64,000 nt of DNA from Rhizodiscina lignyota (GCA_010015805.1 ML978129.1:1612001-1676000); one strand, 5' to 3'. Positions 33,922-46,026 are shown, counted from the stretch's first letter. Program-made: numbers and translations. Notes: generated by a model not told the origin, from the sequence alone.

Positions 33922-34416
33922 TTTCAGTGCGTATCCTTTTGGTCTGACGCTGAAGCGTTTGGGCTGGGATATTGCCTGATGGAACATTGTGAGATTGTGC
34001 TTTCTGAGTTTTCAGAAGTAATACAGAGTTTCTGGAACGGGGACAGAGGTACGAGGAAGAAGCTCAGCAAGGAAGCATTTGAAAGAAATTCGAGGCAAAT
34101 AATGAGAGAAGCCTGTGAGCTTGAGGCACACAACTGTGACAATTAGCAAATATACGTACCTGTGAAACCGCCGGATTGCAAGCGCTGAGCTCTTGACGCT
34201 ACTCAGTACTTCAATGAGGTTGGTGAAGGTCGAGAGTGGGTGAGAGCTGGAATTCAACAAAATCGAAGACAGTAGCAGAGCTGAGGATTTAAGTCTCCCA
34301 GAATGTCGTCAATTAGAGCTTGGTTCCAAGTTCTTCGTGGTTTGATTTTCAGCTGTGATGTGCCTGATCGAATGGAGGGATTGGGTGGATCGGTGACCCC
34401 GCGATGACGTGGGCTG
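33922..34416. promoter_or_regulatory. Upstream region of the Gly/Tyr-rich gene
   Basis: About 500 bases of leader and promoter. A potential 5' untranslated extension in frame with the gene is present, but I see no separate gene. Confidence 0.4.
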
Positions 34417-34533
34417 TTTGACGCGCATGAAAAGGTGATGTGGGGCAGGGAGCCAACGCGTGTCGTGGTGTGCGAGTCAAGTAGCAAGGCAGAGGCGCAC
34501 AACATGAACGTGGCTGGCTGGCGTAATTGTGGA
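34417..34533 (+). repeat. Diverged direct repeat, left copy
   Basis: Shares several identical strings in the same order with 36394-36476: TTGACGCGCATGA, GTGATGTGGGG, GAGTCAAGTAGCAAG, GTGGCTGG and ATTGTGGA. The left copy is longer by small insertions. It may be a duplicated promoter piece or the flank of an inserted segment. Confidence 0.65.
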
Positions 34534-36393
34534 ACGTGACTGAGATTACTCCTTTACCTCTTATTGCAATCTACATCCTCTCCTGATAGACGACCTCTGA
34601 AGTAAAAGTCCCTTCTCTCTGGAAGACAAATCTGACAACAGAATGAATCTATACTAGCTATTTTATGCTATGATTCCTATTATCTGGGAGGCATATAGAA
34701 CGCTGTACGTTTCTCCTGAGACTGCCTCTCAACAGAGGCCTTTCACAGGCACCCGACTTTTGGGTATTGCGGCCTCATTATAACAGTTTTTTTCTTCCGA
34801 GATCACTTTTCCGTGAGGACTTGAATGTCGCACCTCACTATCCATCACTTTGGATGCCTTCCCATACAGGCGCGCCTCATTTTGAGGACTTCGCCGCTTT
34901 GGATGATCTTCCCATGAAGGCTTGCTCTCTATGGAATTAGAGAGAGGCGACCTGAACTTAAGCTTTGGTGGATCGCAGGATGTGATCACCTTGATGGCCT
35001 GAGGAATGAAACGAATGAGGGCGGAACAAGAGCAAGGAGGAGGGTGTCTAAGTTGATGATGGGCAACTCACATGCACTATGTTCGATGACTGTATCCTTC
35101 CACGAGAGACGGCTAGAGGCTGGAGAAGCTGTCTCTTGCATACGGACAAGCTTCTGAGGCAGACAGGAGAAGTATCACCAAGGAGGTCAAGATAGGTGGG
35201 AGGAGTGTCCGGGAATGGTCGAACGGCAGCAAGCGATTGAAAATCTGCCGGAGAATCTTGCTAGGCTGAGAGTGGAGCTAAAGAGCTGGCGGCAGGACGG
35301 AGGAGTGGCGCCCATTCCTACGCCTTTAGGATTAGATGGGACAATCCTATTGGGTGCACGTGTGCGATGGGATGAAAACACTGGACTTTTCATTCATGGA
35401 GTGCCGACAAGGAGGTACGGACTCAAAGGACCAGTGCAAAGGATGGATATGGAAATTGATTTGGCAGAACATGAGGTGTCCATTGACGAGCTGCAAGACT
35501 GGGTCAAGACAAATATCATACACGCACATAGGACATAGCCAGTAATGATCAGTCATAGAAATAGTTGCAATGATAAAGTTTTTAGGACTATTGAAAACGA
35601 TGATCGATTTGATCGCTTGTATGAGCACCCGGAAAGGGCATCGGATGAGTCAAGTAGTAAAACCAACCCAACACTACTGCCACGAATGCTTTGGGCACGA
35701 CGTACGAGTGAATTCCGCTGATGTTTATATTAATGCTCGTCAAACACCCGAGATTTAGCATTTAAGGCTCCTGAATTAATAGAATTGATGCTGTATATTC
35801 CAGCGGGAATAGGTATCTGATAGTCGGAGATAGTGGTAGTCATGTATGTTACCCTACTACCCGAGAATGTTACCGACAAGCCATTCGGGAAGTAGTGATA
35901 TTTTCCTAGGTCCGTGTACGCCGTATGAATAGATCCCCAAGGTCTACTGGTCTTACTGGATAACGATGAGGGTGCCGTACAGTGGATCGGTGTCGATCGC
36001 ACATTTATCTCGCTTATACCGAATCATTCTCAAACATTCAATGTCGGTATCCACGAATTTAACAGTATTAACGTATTCGTTGCATATCGACGATTCGCCT
36101 TTTACAGAGACTACGTCTAAGCGGCCGATGTAGCGTCTCTATTAGTTCTTCAAATGATTGATCGAGTAATATCAAAATTCCTCACGAGGCCGGGCACTAC
36201 GGCAAACCTACGCGATTTCACGGTTCGACAGGCAAAGCAAATCGGCTTCGGACAACCGGAGCTCGTAATTAATTATATTGATGCTGTTGAACGTACACGA
36301 ATTAGTGTTTGAAGCTTCTAACTTCAACGAATTGATGCTCGATTTCACGGCGTCCAAAAAATCGCGTCCGGAAAGAACCATGCGAAAGGTTTG
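34534..36393. other. Segment bracketed by the direct repeat, poor in genes
   Basis: About 1.86 kb with short frames, AT-rich patches (notably 35700-36360) and a small internal tandem similarity near 34850-34925 (TTTGGATG...TTCCCAT twice). Only the frame at 35215-35538 looks even weakly protein-like. It could be a decayed insertion, but no transposon ends or transposase are recognisable. Confidence 0.45.
35215..35538 (+). CDS. Small hypothetical protein, 107 residues (doubtful)
   Basis: Starts MVERQQAIENLPENLARLRV, a charged likely helix, followed by a short Gly/Pro stretch (GVAPIPTPLGLDGTILLGAR) and an acidic C-terminal segment. No domain is recognised. No introns are needed, and composition looks more protein-like than surrounding frames. 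It lies in the gene-poor segment between two direct repeats, so it may be a real small gene, a fragment of a decayed one, or chance. Confidence 0.3.
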   Translation: MVERQQAIENLPENLARLRVELKSWRQDGGVAPIPTPLGLDGTILLGARVRWDENTGLFIHGVPTRRYGLKGPVQRMDMEIDLAEHEVSIDELQDWVKTNIIHAHRT

Positions 36394-36476
36394 CTTGACG
36401 CGCATGAGTGATGTGGGGTCAACGCGAGTCAAGTAGCAAGACAGGTGTTGTACAACGTGGCTGGCGTGATTGTGGA
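36394..36476 (+). repeat. Diverged direct repeat, right copy
   Basis: Partner of 34417-34533, with the same strings in the same order but shorter spacers. It lies 260 bp beyond the 3' end of the cyclophilin gene, whereas the left copy lies upstream of the Gly/Tyr-rich gene. Confidence 0.65.
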
Positions 36477-36736
36477 GTAATTCTGAATTGATTCTGCAGC
36501 AGTGCGGGATCTAAGTTCCCTTGCTTGAGAGCGAATCACGGCTGTCTTCTTCCCGCTTCCTTCGAGATACGTCGTATTGCTCAGCTGAAGCCTCACACAT
36601 GCTGCATCTCTCCTTGCATCCCGCAGCAATTGTGGAGATTAGAATCGATGGAGCTGCATCCAGACAACAGCTCGCCTCAGTAAAACCGGCTTTGGACCCA
36701 CTTTCGACTAAAGGTCTGGTGGGTGTAGTCGTGGCG

Positions 36737-37636
36737 TTACATCTCGCCACACTGACTGATCACTACATCCTGTGAAGGCTTCTCTCCATTCTTCCGCGTA
36801 TTCTCGATTTTCCTGACGATATCCATGCCATCGACGACCTTCCCGAAGACGACGTGCTTGTTGTTCAAGAACGGCGTAGGGACTGTGGTGATGAAGAATT
36901 GGCTGCCATTGGTGTTCGGGCCGGAGTTCTACAAGTGCTATTAGTCTTCATTCATAATATCAGTTAAGTGCAAGAAAAAGATCGAAGACGCAATGAGAGT
37001 AATTAAGGTCCTCTTACAGCCATACTCAGCAGACCTTCGGTGTCGTGCCTCAATTTGAAATTCTCGTCGGCGAAAGAGCGCGTGCCATATATTGATATCG
37101 AACCGGTGCCATCACCATTGAGGAAGTCACCGCCTTGGATCATGAAATCTTTGATCTGTGTTTCAAGTAAGCGACTAGTGCTTGAAATTGTTTGAGCTAC
37201 AGTCAAGGGCAGAGTTTGATATAAAGGAGCCGTCGACGTTTGAAGGGCATACCACGCGATGGAATTTGCTGCCTTTGTAGCCCTGAGGGCGACCTCGAGG
37301 GTTCTTCGTCTCGCCCGTGCAGAACTGGCGGAAGTTTTCTGCAGTCTTGGGAGTGACATCGGCGAAAAGCTCCATCTTGATGCGGCCAAGCGGCTCTCCT
37401 GTTGGGAGGGTGAGTACGCCATAGTGAAAATTTTGGAGATGTAGAGAGAGTGAATTGGATGTTCAGATGCGAGAGAAACAATTGAATCAGGGATCACGTC
37501 GGATTCACTATGCGAAGAAAGGAAATGAAAGAAGTATATCAAATCTCTCAATTACGCGAAGATCCACTGCGAGGCTAGAGCTGGACTAACCTCCGAGAGT
37601 GATATCGAAGAAGACGATTGGATTAGGCGTCGCCAT
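36737..37636 (-). CDS. Cyclophilin, PPIH (snRNP cyclophilin) type peptidyl-prolyl isomerase
   Basis: A single-domain cyclophilin whose closest remembered relative is human PPIH, the U4/U6-snRNP cyclophilin. Four exons (37591-37636, 37253-37398, 37018-37155, 36737-36928) give 173 residues against 177 in PPIH. The start [16 protein letters not shown] matches the family. Conserved parts are [36 protein letters not shown] followed by [11 protein letters not shown], the catalytic Arg of [34 protein letters not shown] and [15 protein letters not shown]. The terminus VVISQCGEM is diagnostic of this subfamily. An open frame reading through the first introns produces an unrelated protein and should be ignored. 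Confidence 0.93.
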
Positions 37637-38896
37637 GATTGTTCGAGATGCGTCAGCAGGATGCGCGCCGTATCTGTGGCTGGGGAGGTATGTTCATGAG
37701 AGAGACCAGATCTGTGCCTGGATGTTTGCAGTGTTGTGTGCGCGGCGCTTGGCTTACTCCATCAGGGGGGGGTGATAGCGGGCAGGTGAATGGCTGGGGT
37801 GAATGCAGGGCAGTCTGACTCTGCATCTACATTCAGGCTATCCTGTCCGTGACGACGCTGAATAGGAGTGTGTCGCAAAACCCCCCCTAAACAATGTGCT
37901 ACAGAAACAACTGGCTCCTGTTTCTCATGATACACAATGGCCGGATGGGAGCTGCAACGAGACAATCGCCTGCGCGCACAGGGGTTGGGAGACGAAGGCG
38001 GCACGGTTACGGCATCGCGCCCGCAAAATGACGCTCCAGCACAGCAAGATTTGGAAGAGGGCGTGGGCACTAGCAGGTATAAGCAAGAAATCGCGCAGAT
38101 CCAAGGCCGGCCGGCGCATTCAGATATGGAAGTGCGGAGAATGCGTGCAGCCTGTCCAGCTCCCCGTGGTGCGTGAAGCTACAATTCAGCAGTTGCTGCT
38201 CTGCTTGAGAGCGCTCTTTCGCCCTCCCTACTGTCTACGTGCCAACAATAGCAGTGCAGTAAGCGTGCCTGGTGTCAGCAGCCATTATATCTGCACTCAC
38301 CTTTCGCGGCGTTCGCTGAGGCGTGAAACTCGGCAGAGCGCGCAGCCGGGCCAGGACTGTGTTTCTCCGTCACTGCAATTCCAACTTCCCACTCCAGGAA
38401 CACTCCTCCAATACATACCACTAGCACCGCCCATCGCTTGGCGCCATCCTCTCCTCCACCGCCAGAGGAAGACTTGCTCTATACCTCTGCTTGTTGCAGT
38501 CGTTCCCTTCGACTGAGGAGCAGGCTCGAGAGTACGAAGGTGCTTCGACCTCTCCACTCTACCTCACCCTGGTCTGGCTCCCGCCTCTCTATCCAGAGAG
38601 CACGCCCGCCATCTCCACCTCGCCACTCGCTCCACACTCTAGCCGTCATCGAACGGCCATCAAAGGTCATCTGCAACGTGCGAGTGGAAAAGATAGAACA
38701 GTTGCACCACCTCAAACACCTCCTGTGGCCCTTCGAATCTCGCCGGCTTGCTTGCTTTTCCGAGCGCTTGCACCCTCATTCCGGGGACAACCGTCGAATT
38801 CGGTCCACGCCAGAGCCTCAACCACGGCTCATCTTCACCCATAACCACCTATAATCAGCTTTCAGAGGCAGGTGAATTGCTGGATGAACTGTCGAA
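37637..38896. promoter_or_regulatory. Divergent region between cyclophilin and RING-finger genes
   Basis: About 1.26 kb. It contains overlapping open frames (for example 37896-38516, plus strand, 206 codons) that are Arg/Ser/Pro-rich and unlike any family I know; I read them as chance frames in leader and promoter sequence. A run of C near 37767 and another near 37883 stand out. Confidence 0.4.
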
Positions 38897-40543
38897 ATGT
38901 CGTCGACCATATCTGCCACCATTGCCTCAAGCGTATCGAGTGCTACGAGCAAGGCGACGAGCGCTGCACACTCCGCAATCGCCTCCACCCTTACTTCTAG
39001 CCAAACTCCCTCTACAACAACTTCAAGTGCACCTTCTGCGACCTCATCAAGTAGTGGCGGCGGTGGCGGAGGACCTACAAGTTCTCCGCTACTTTTCTTC
39101 GTCGCGTTGGGCTTCGGTGTGGTTTTCACTAACCTTTGGTGAGTATTTCCCCGATCTCACACGTATGTCATGTCAGCCTTATCCGGACGCAACGGGTAAG
39201 GCTCTGCATGTCACGATCAAGACGCTTACACACGCCACCACAGGATCATCGTCGGTGTGAAGTACTGCTTCCGATATAACCAGCGTAACCGCGCTCTCCG
39301 TCAAGCTGCAGATGGCGAGCCCATCGACCTTACCAACATGCCTCGCCCACATCGGAGACGAAGGGAAAAGAAGCTAATGACGATGGAGGAGGTGAACGAG
39401 AGGTTTCCACTTATTAAATACAAGACATGGCGTGCGAACCGCGAAGAGGAAGGTCTGCCAGCCGCAGGCGGGATCACTGCTCCACCAAGTCGTGCCGTCA
39501 GTATCAAAGATGGAATTACAATGGAGACTCGCGAATCAGTGGATGCACGCAAATCTACCGACACCGGACGTCCTGGCACAGCAGCTTCGCATGCCCATAA
39601 CCGCCTCTCCGTAATGTCCACCGATTCCAACCGTCCTTCAACTGCCCCAGCCCCATCGAGCGCACCGGCCAGTGCTCCGGCAACTACCGAAAATGACATA
39701 GAGACCGCAAAGGAACCTGTAGTGACCACAGAGACAGCCAAGTCAGAGTCGGAGAAGGAGAAAACCGTCATAATCACCACTTCCGATGAAACCGGCAGTT
39801 CCGCTCCGGCGACTCCATCGCACCCTCCTGATGCGGCTCGGCAAGCGTCCGTCACCTCCGCCGACGACGAAGATGATGATGATGACCCCATCCGTGCTGC
39901 TGCTCCCGGACATATGCTAGCCCAACCGCCTGGTGATACATGCGCCATCTGTCTCGATAGTCTTGACGATGACGATGACGTCCGTGGCCTCACCTGTGGT
40001 CACGCGTTCCATGCTGCATGCGTCGACCCATGGCTCACTAGCCGTCGTGCGTGCTGTCCGCTCTGCAAGGCAGACTATTACGTCCCCAAGCCCCGTCCAG
40101 AAGGCGAACAAGAGGCCAACGCCTCAAATGCTCGTCGGACTGGCACGATGGGTAGCAGCGGGTATGGATGGTTGGGCAGACGATACCTCCCCTCTCGGCC
40201 GCGAATGGTTCTTCTTGCCGGCCCAAGAGGCATGGTCAATTTTACTGGCGGGTCCAACAACCAAGAACGGAGGAGTCAAAGCGCAAGTCGCCAGAACTCG
40301 AGAACGAACACAAACTTCACGATATTCGTGCCCACTCGCACAAACAGCACTGATCAAGGACGGCAGAGCCATCCAAGTTGGCGGACGAGGCTGCACGGCT
40401 TCAGGAATCATCAACGGAGAACGAACGCGGGGCTGAGCATGCCCAGTTTACCCAACCCATTTAGGAGAGGTTATGGTGGCGCCATTGCTGGAGAAGACGC
40501 TGCCGCCGCCACTCCTGGCCAGCTAGAGGCTGGTACCAGATGA
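38897..40543 (+). CDS. Membrane RING-H2 E3 ubiquitin ligase
   Basis: Two exons (38897-39138, 39244-40543) give 513 residues. A Ser/Thr-rich extracytoplasmic N-terminus is followed by one membrane segment (PLLFFVALGFGVVF then WIIVGVKY, joined across the intron) and a basic juxtamembrane stretch (PHRRRREKK). The long disordered cytosolic part includes an acidic run (DDEDDDDD). The RING-H2 finger runs from C314 to C355: C-x2-C in CAICLD, then CGHAFHAACVDPW and CCPLCKADYY, giving the C3H2C3 pattern that binds two zinc ions and recruits an E2. The architecture resembles RNF13-like or fungal vacuolar/Golgi RING ligases; substrates unknown. There is no signal peptide, so N-terminal topology is inferred. 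Confidence 0.88.
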
Positions 40544-42093
40544 GGCTTTCCGTGAGCTAGCTTACGTAGACGATTCTCGTTCGCCTCCTAACGCCTACGA
40601 CACCCTCCCACGATTGACGAACACACGACTTTGCCTCTTATCTCGACCACTCAAAGCGTCCTATATGTACAGGCGCGTAAGGCGTCGAAAATACTCCATG
40701 CCAGCCCTGGGATAGCCTTTTCTTGGGTGACCGATCTGTACAAATGCACTTTCCATTAGCCTCGTGATTTTCTTCGCCTTCTTGTTTCTGATACTCTCCT
40801 TTCTACCCGATTTTTTTTTTCAGGAGTTGCCGTGCTGGAAGGCATGGCTCTGGAATTTGGATCTGGCTCTAGCGGCGAGCAATGCATAGCAATTTCTGCT
40901 AGCTCGGATCTTCCGTCGAGGAGGATCAGGGTTGAATGTATTAGGGAAGGCAGATACCCTCTTGTTGATGTTGAACATGCATCTTTAATGCATATTTGCT
41001 CCGTGGCTTCCACGAGTTTGGAGTCTTCACACTTTTCAGTTGCGCAGCGTTGCAAGAAGAGCGGGTATGATTTGATCATGGTAGTACGACTGGAATTTCC
41101 GGGAGACCGGGGGAATATGAAACGAAAGCTATTTGATTTTCTCTGCACCTTCAGTCCGAATTCAGTAAATGGGATGCCATATGGTGATGTACGAGTCATC
41201 GAGATCGTGAGGTCTATTGATGCAACTTGACGCAAAGTCATTGCCGATGTCAGCAGCCACTTACGGACCCAGCTCCGGACATTAGCGCCTCTTTCATGTT
41301 GTCTTCTGCAGAGATGGTTCGAGGAGACTCTCCCTCACCTTCCCAGATGGATATGAATTGTCTCGATTTCAAATATTACAAGATCACAAAATCACCAAAA
41401 GCAGCGGTCTCAGGTGTGTAGTCAGGACTGAGAAGAGGGGCCTTGCCTGCTAATAAGCAAGAGAGTCTTCCATAAGTCTCGACTCCCACGACACGGACCC
41501 AGCTCCAGCGCCCCGGGCGACCGTTGCAAGTGATATGCGGCCAGGAAGATATGCACGGCTCTTGGGCGGTCCGAATATACGCATCTACAAAACATATTTC
41601 ATATATGGAATCACGCAGACAGTGCCACGTCCTGTTGCGATCCGAGTACACCTAAGGGAACCCGGGGGTGAGGAAATCATTCTCGATTTAGTTTAGTGGT
41701 TTTCTCGGCCGAGAGAAAGTGACTAGCCGGCTATCAGTAATCGGAATAAGGTCCTTATTCTACAGAAGCGCCCCAATCAAACGCCAGCTGAGACGCTGCT
41801 CTCCTCATGTCTGTGCAAACCACGTCCAAATAACCTTCGTACTACTGGCTTACAAGTAATGGTACGTAAGCCTTCTTGATCCTTCAACTTTTTTTGCTCT
41901 GGGGCCCGAGGTTAGGTAGGGTAGATCGGCCTTCAACCTTCCAGGCAGTTCCAGCGACATTGATGCGAATCGTTCAAAGAAAGGGCAAGTCTTCCGTAGG
42001 CGAAGTTCCGCCGTAGGATTGCTGCCCGTCTCACCCTCGTTTGGAGGATTGTGAAACTTTGCGGTCGTTTTTGGCAATCTCCCCCTGCTCTTT
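40544..42093. other. 1.55 kb intergenic region with doubtful overlapping frames
   Basis: Lies between the stop codons of convergent genes. Two overlapping open frames occupy 40756-41241: minus strand 161 codons, and plus strand 40832-41230, 132 codons. Neither has a recognised domain, and they cannot both be real. A T-run (T11) at about 40811-40821 is present. The rest shows nothing recognisable. Confidence 0.45.
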
Positions 42094-43396
42094 TCAGCCA
42101 TCAGTGTCCATCGCACTCCCCTGCTCCTGCGCCACATCGCCCGTCTTCTCCTTTGGCGGGCCAACTAGATTGTCCAGATGCACGACCATCTTCTTGGCCT
42201 TCTGCTTCAATATGCGCACGCTTTCCAGAAATACCTCGTCAGAAGTGAACTGACCCGTGCTCTCAACCTTGAAGATGAAGTGATCCATCGCCCTGCCCAA
42301 CCGGACCTTGCCTTTGAACTCAGGATGACGAAGGCACTCTCGGCTCACTGTGTCCTTGAATGGATCGCTGACCACCGCCTTCATCTCGCCCTCGTGGCCC
42401 TCGTAGCCGCTCCCCTCTCTGCTCGCCTCCTCTTCTGTCACTCGTGACTTCGTGATGACACCGCGGTTGAAGCAGCGAGCGAACTTGTCAGCGTCGGCGC
42501 CGAGAATGGGCCGAGTGATTTCGATGACAGGGAGCATGCGGTACGTTGCGGTCGCGACTGGAGAGAATTTTGCGTGGTCTTCTCCAATGCCTTTAACCGC
42601 GAAGGCGAGGATGTCGATCTTCTGTCCCGGGCGCATCTTCGCGATCAGAATCTCCGGATTGACGGGCTTGATGAAACAGGCCGGGAAACGGTCAGTCTGC
42701 TCCTTGCTTGGCACGAATTCGAGCTGGTGCGCGTAGATGCTGGAGTTGTTGTACAGCTGCTTCGGATCTGTCTCGCCTTGGCGCGCTCGCTCCTTGCCTT
42801 TCTCCTGCCACATGCACTCGACCTTCAGCTCCAGGGCGATGGAGTTACCCCAGTACGGCGCACTGCCGCCTTCTTGACCCGGTTCGACGTACTTGAACGG
42901 TTTGAGGTCTTCCAAGAAAGCGGGGTCGCCCGCGAGCGGGACGAGGCCGAGTCGCTGCGCGAGGATCTCGTCATGGATGATGGACGTGTTATTCTTGATG
43001 TAGACCTGTTCAAGTGCGAGCGTCGGCACCTCTGCGATCATGATACGACGGAAGGCATTGGCGATGGAGGCGTCGATGCCGATGAGGGAGAAGGACGTGT
43101 CGAACGGCTTGTGTTCGTGGAACGTGATTTCGAGGCCCTGCTTCGTGTTACTTCTAAGAGTTTGAGTTTTCTTCAAGCGAGCGGTACTTCTTGGAATTTC
43201 CTCAGGAACCATGATGGATCTTCCACCTGGTCACTGGTGGTGTAATGGTGGGGGAAGTCTTTGGAGGATACATTTGTTACGGTTTCCTCGTTGACACCAA
43301 TGATCTGCAAACTGGCGTTAGAGTAGTAGTATGCGTGCTGCGAAGAGCCAATCGTACTTTACGCCGCGCGAATGCTTCATCTGTTCTTGCGCTCAT
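42094..43396 (-). CDS. RPC40: RPC40/AC40, shared subunit of RNA polymerases I and III
   Basis: AC40 is the alpha-like subunit that, with AC19, nucleates assembly of RNA polymerases I and III. Three exons (43358-43396, 43188-43304, 42094-43137) give 399 residues. The N-terminus MSARTDEAFARRK joins IIGVNEETVTNVSSKDFPHH, a family signature, then WFLRKFQE joins GLEITFHEHKPFDTSFSLIG across a 50-nt intron (43138-43187). The alpha motif is GIDASIANAFRRIMIAEVPT, followed by NNTSIIHDEILAQRLGLVPL. The dimerisation and insert domains are complete. The open frame on this strand begins in the second intron and would mislead about the start. A large antisense frame is a shadow. Confidence 0.94.
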
Positions 43397-43892
43397 CTTG
43401 ACTGCAGGTGAAGGTGTTGTTGTTCGTGTGACCGTGAATTTCAAAGTCCCCGCGCTCGCGAACTTTTTTTTGGAGTCGCGTCGTGATGTGGCGCACGTCA
43501 TGCCGATGAAAAGCCGTGCTTCCGACGCCGACGGAACGGCTCGCCCACCATGTGGCGTTTCGCAAGGCTGCCCCTTTTGCTCCCTGTTCGTCGTCTGCTC
43601 ACCGCCCGAGATGACAATGCATTTCAAATATCTTACAATTTTGGAGCTCGAATATTTGCAATCGAATCGGTATATACAACTGGCGCAGGAAGCTAACGCT
43701 GAATCGCAAAAGGTTCCGCGTGCGAGCTGGCGAGCTTGCTGCCCTAAGGTTGTGCAATTACGCACGTGCGGCCGCTTCGTAAAGTCCCAACCCAAAGCAA
43801 CACTGCAGAAGCCAAGGTTATAGCGGAAGAGGGACAGTCTCAGGCCGGAAAGTATGAACAAGTGAATAGCAAGTACCTCAAGTGTACGAGTG
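43397..43892. other. Intergenic, RPC40 promoter side
   Basis: About 500 bases upstream of RPC40 and downstream of the Fungal_trans_2 gene. Frames on both strands are Arg/Cys-rich chance frames; nothing else recognised. Confidence 0.5.
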
Positions 43893-46026
43893 TCACCGTT
43901 CAGCCTTCCGCCGTGTCCTTTGCCAGACGTCCATGGCCCTCTTGTCGAACCTCTCCTTTACCCAGAGTAAGCTCTGCAGTGCCTCTACCAGTTGATCTGC
44001 ACTCTCAATGCCCCATTCTCCGCATGCCTTGACAAACTTCCGTTCAATTTCGTCTTGCTGCCTGCTCCCCTCTGCACAGATCCCCCCGACCGTGCACACC
44101 CACAATCTCAAATCGGGGTCCCACTCCACCTTTGCCTTGTCCGTAGCTCTAAGAGCACATCGCAGCCAGTTTGTTGCCGCGAAGTGCAGTGCATCCAGTG
44201 GTCTCGTAGGGTCGTTGGTTGCACGGACAGTAAACATTACTAATGCGACTGCGACTGCTTCCGCCATTGGTTCGAATTCCCTCTGGCTGTTCAGGAATCT
44301 GACTAGGTTCTGCACGATTAAGGAGGAGAAGTTGCCCAGATGCATGAAGTCGGGCGCTTTAGGTTCAATCCGCAGCCAGGCGGCGACTTGGTGAGAAAAG
44401 TCAATTACGTGCTCGGTGGCGGAGATGATTGTTTGTGGCAGCTTGGAAGAACGAAGAAGGTTGAGGATTCGGTTTTGCCCAAGGTAACATCGGTCAGATT
44501 GGTAGAAGTCACGGATGATGCGGTCGTACTCTGAGTTGTCCAGTGCAAAGTCGGAGGCTTGGAACGACGCAACGGTATGTGCTGTGCTGTGCCTGTGGAT
44601 TCCAGTCAGTTCTAATCGACACATGATTCGAAGTATTTATCGTATACGTACCAAAGGAGGAAAGAGTATAAACAAGGATTGGTTCGTAGAGAAGTGAGAC
44701 CACCCCGAAGTTGCACCATTCGCTTCAGCCCCTCGAGGTGCACTAGTCTCTGAGATCCCTCGCTCTCAGGAGGTGACGGGTTTTTCTCGACGTTGGGGAG
44801 TGGGAAGGTTTCGTCGACACAGAGAAGATTGAAGACGGCACCAATGTTGCCATCCGTGACTCCAAGGACAGGATCAGCAAGAGTTGAGTTCAACTCGGTC
44901 ATTGCATGTGACTTGTACTGAAGGATTGCCCAGTAAGAAGTTTGGCCGAGAGCGTATAGGTGAGTCGCGGCGGCACATAGAACGCTGTACATGAACGCAC
45001 GGCTGGCGAAGGCCGCCGCGAACCATGCCTGACTGATTGCCGTGTTTGACCGTCCATCTATTCCAACGGATTGTGACAAGCTGAGAAGATCTACGGGAAG
45101 ATCGGTTAGTCATCATATGCTGAGATAGTCCCAAGGTTTATTTTGGGATGATCGTCGGAAAGTGTGAGGCATTTTTCCGCGGCAAAATGACCAAGAAATT
45201 GGAAGTTGGATGCAAACGAACGTTTGACGATACGACTCGTATACGAAATGTAAACGCGAGAGTTACAGACGCAATGTATATTGAAAATCGTGGCAGTGTA
45301 GACAGAATGACAGATAAGCTTACATTGGTCAAGCATCCATCGAGATGCAGGGTCCAGTCGTACAGGAAGCGCGCAGTAGGGATCCAAAGCCCAGTCCGAG
45401 TTGACGAAAGGAATGATATCAGAGCCTCTGCGTATTTTGCATCCGATACAGGGGTCTGCAGAATTATGCGGTCCTTTGCATTGTGGGTCGAAACAGCCAG
45501 AAGACCGGCTGCCCTGTGATTGCAACTGGCTTCGATAGATCATTCCTTCCGTTGCCCGTCTCTTTGTTGCGGGACGTTTGTGACCGTCCGTCAACGCAAT
45601 GATCGAAGCTTCCCCTCCAGCTTCGAAATGGTCAGCTTCCTCGGATGAGCATCGTGATGAGTCGTTGGTCCAATTTACGACGCCTTTGCTGGTCGACCAT
45701 TTCCTCTGACTCCGGGCATGCTGCATCACATGGGACCGCATAGGTTGCCGGCTCTGCTTCGGTATTTGGCCCTTCTTCGAGTTAACGAAGAGGAAGTTTG
45801 TGTCGCCCGAGGTGCTCCTCCGGGCAGCGGGGCGCGCCGGCTCTGGACATGGCGGAAAGGCAATCGTCTGGTCGATAAACTTCATGGACATAGTTTGGGC
45901 CTCTGACGACGATGTCGAAGAGAGGGCGCGGTGATGGTTAATAAGATCATAGTAATAGTGGAGCTTTGGCGCGGAGCATCGTATATCAAGATTCGGGGCA
46001 TTCGCTCGTCGACCAACGGAAGCCAT
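43893..46026 (-). CDS. Fungal_trans_2-type putative regulator without zinc cluster
   Basis: Three exons (45324-46026, 44652-45090, 43893-44592) give 613 residues. The N-terminal part carries FLFVNSKKGQ and MRSHVMQHARSQRKW, a short motif pair common at the start of many fungal-specific regulators that lack a Zn2Cys6 cluster. The middle shows NSDWALDPYCALPVRLDP. The C-terminal half is the helical Fungal_trans_2 region, with SQAWFAAAFASRAFMYSVLC, EGLKRMVQLRGGL and DALHFAATNWLRC. The first intron (45091-45323) is 233 nt, several times the window norm. No DNA-binding motif is visible, so it may act as a cofactor or bind DNA through an undescribed element. Target unknown. Confidence 0.82.

Noticed and set aside
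33502-34146. 214-codon Ser/Thr/Ala-rich plus-strand frame
   Set aside because: Antisense to the Gly/Tyr-rich gene; its low complexity mirrors the GGY repeats.
37003-37551. 182-codon minus-strand frame over the cyclophilin
   Set aside because: It reads through introns of the cyclophilin gene and produces non-family sequence in between.
37896-38516. 206-codon plus-strand frame in the cyclophilin/RING promoter region
   Set aside because: No recognisable domain and Arg/Ser/Pro-rich composition; it is overlapped by several other equally open frames.
39301-39993. 230-codon minus-strand frame
   Set aside because: Antisense to the RING-finger gene, whose zinc motif is unambiguous.
40756-41241. Overlapping 161-codon (minus) and 132-codon (plus) frames
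   Set aside because: They are mutually antisense with no recognised domain; I could not prefer either as a gene.
42574-43245. 223-codon open frame on the plus strand
   Set aside because: Antisense to the well-supported RPC40 exon; composition follows from the opposite strand.
45091-45323. Extra exon inside the long intron of the Fungal_trans_2 gene
   Set aside because: No conserved family residues are missing at the join, and no GT-AG pair gives an in-frame extra exon that I could support.
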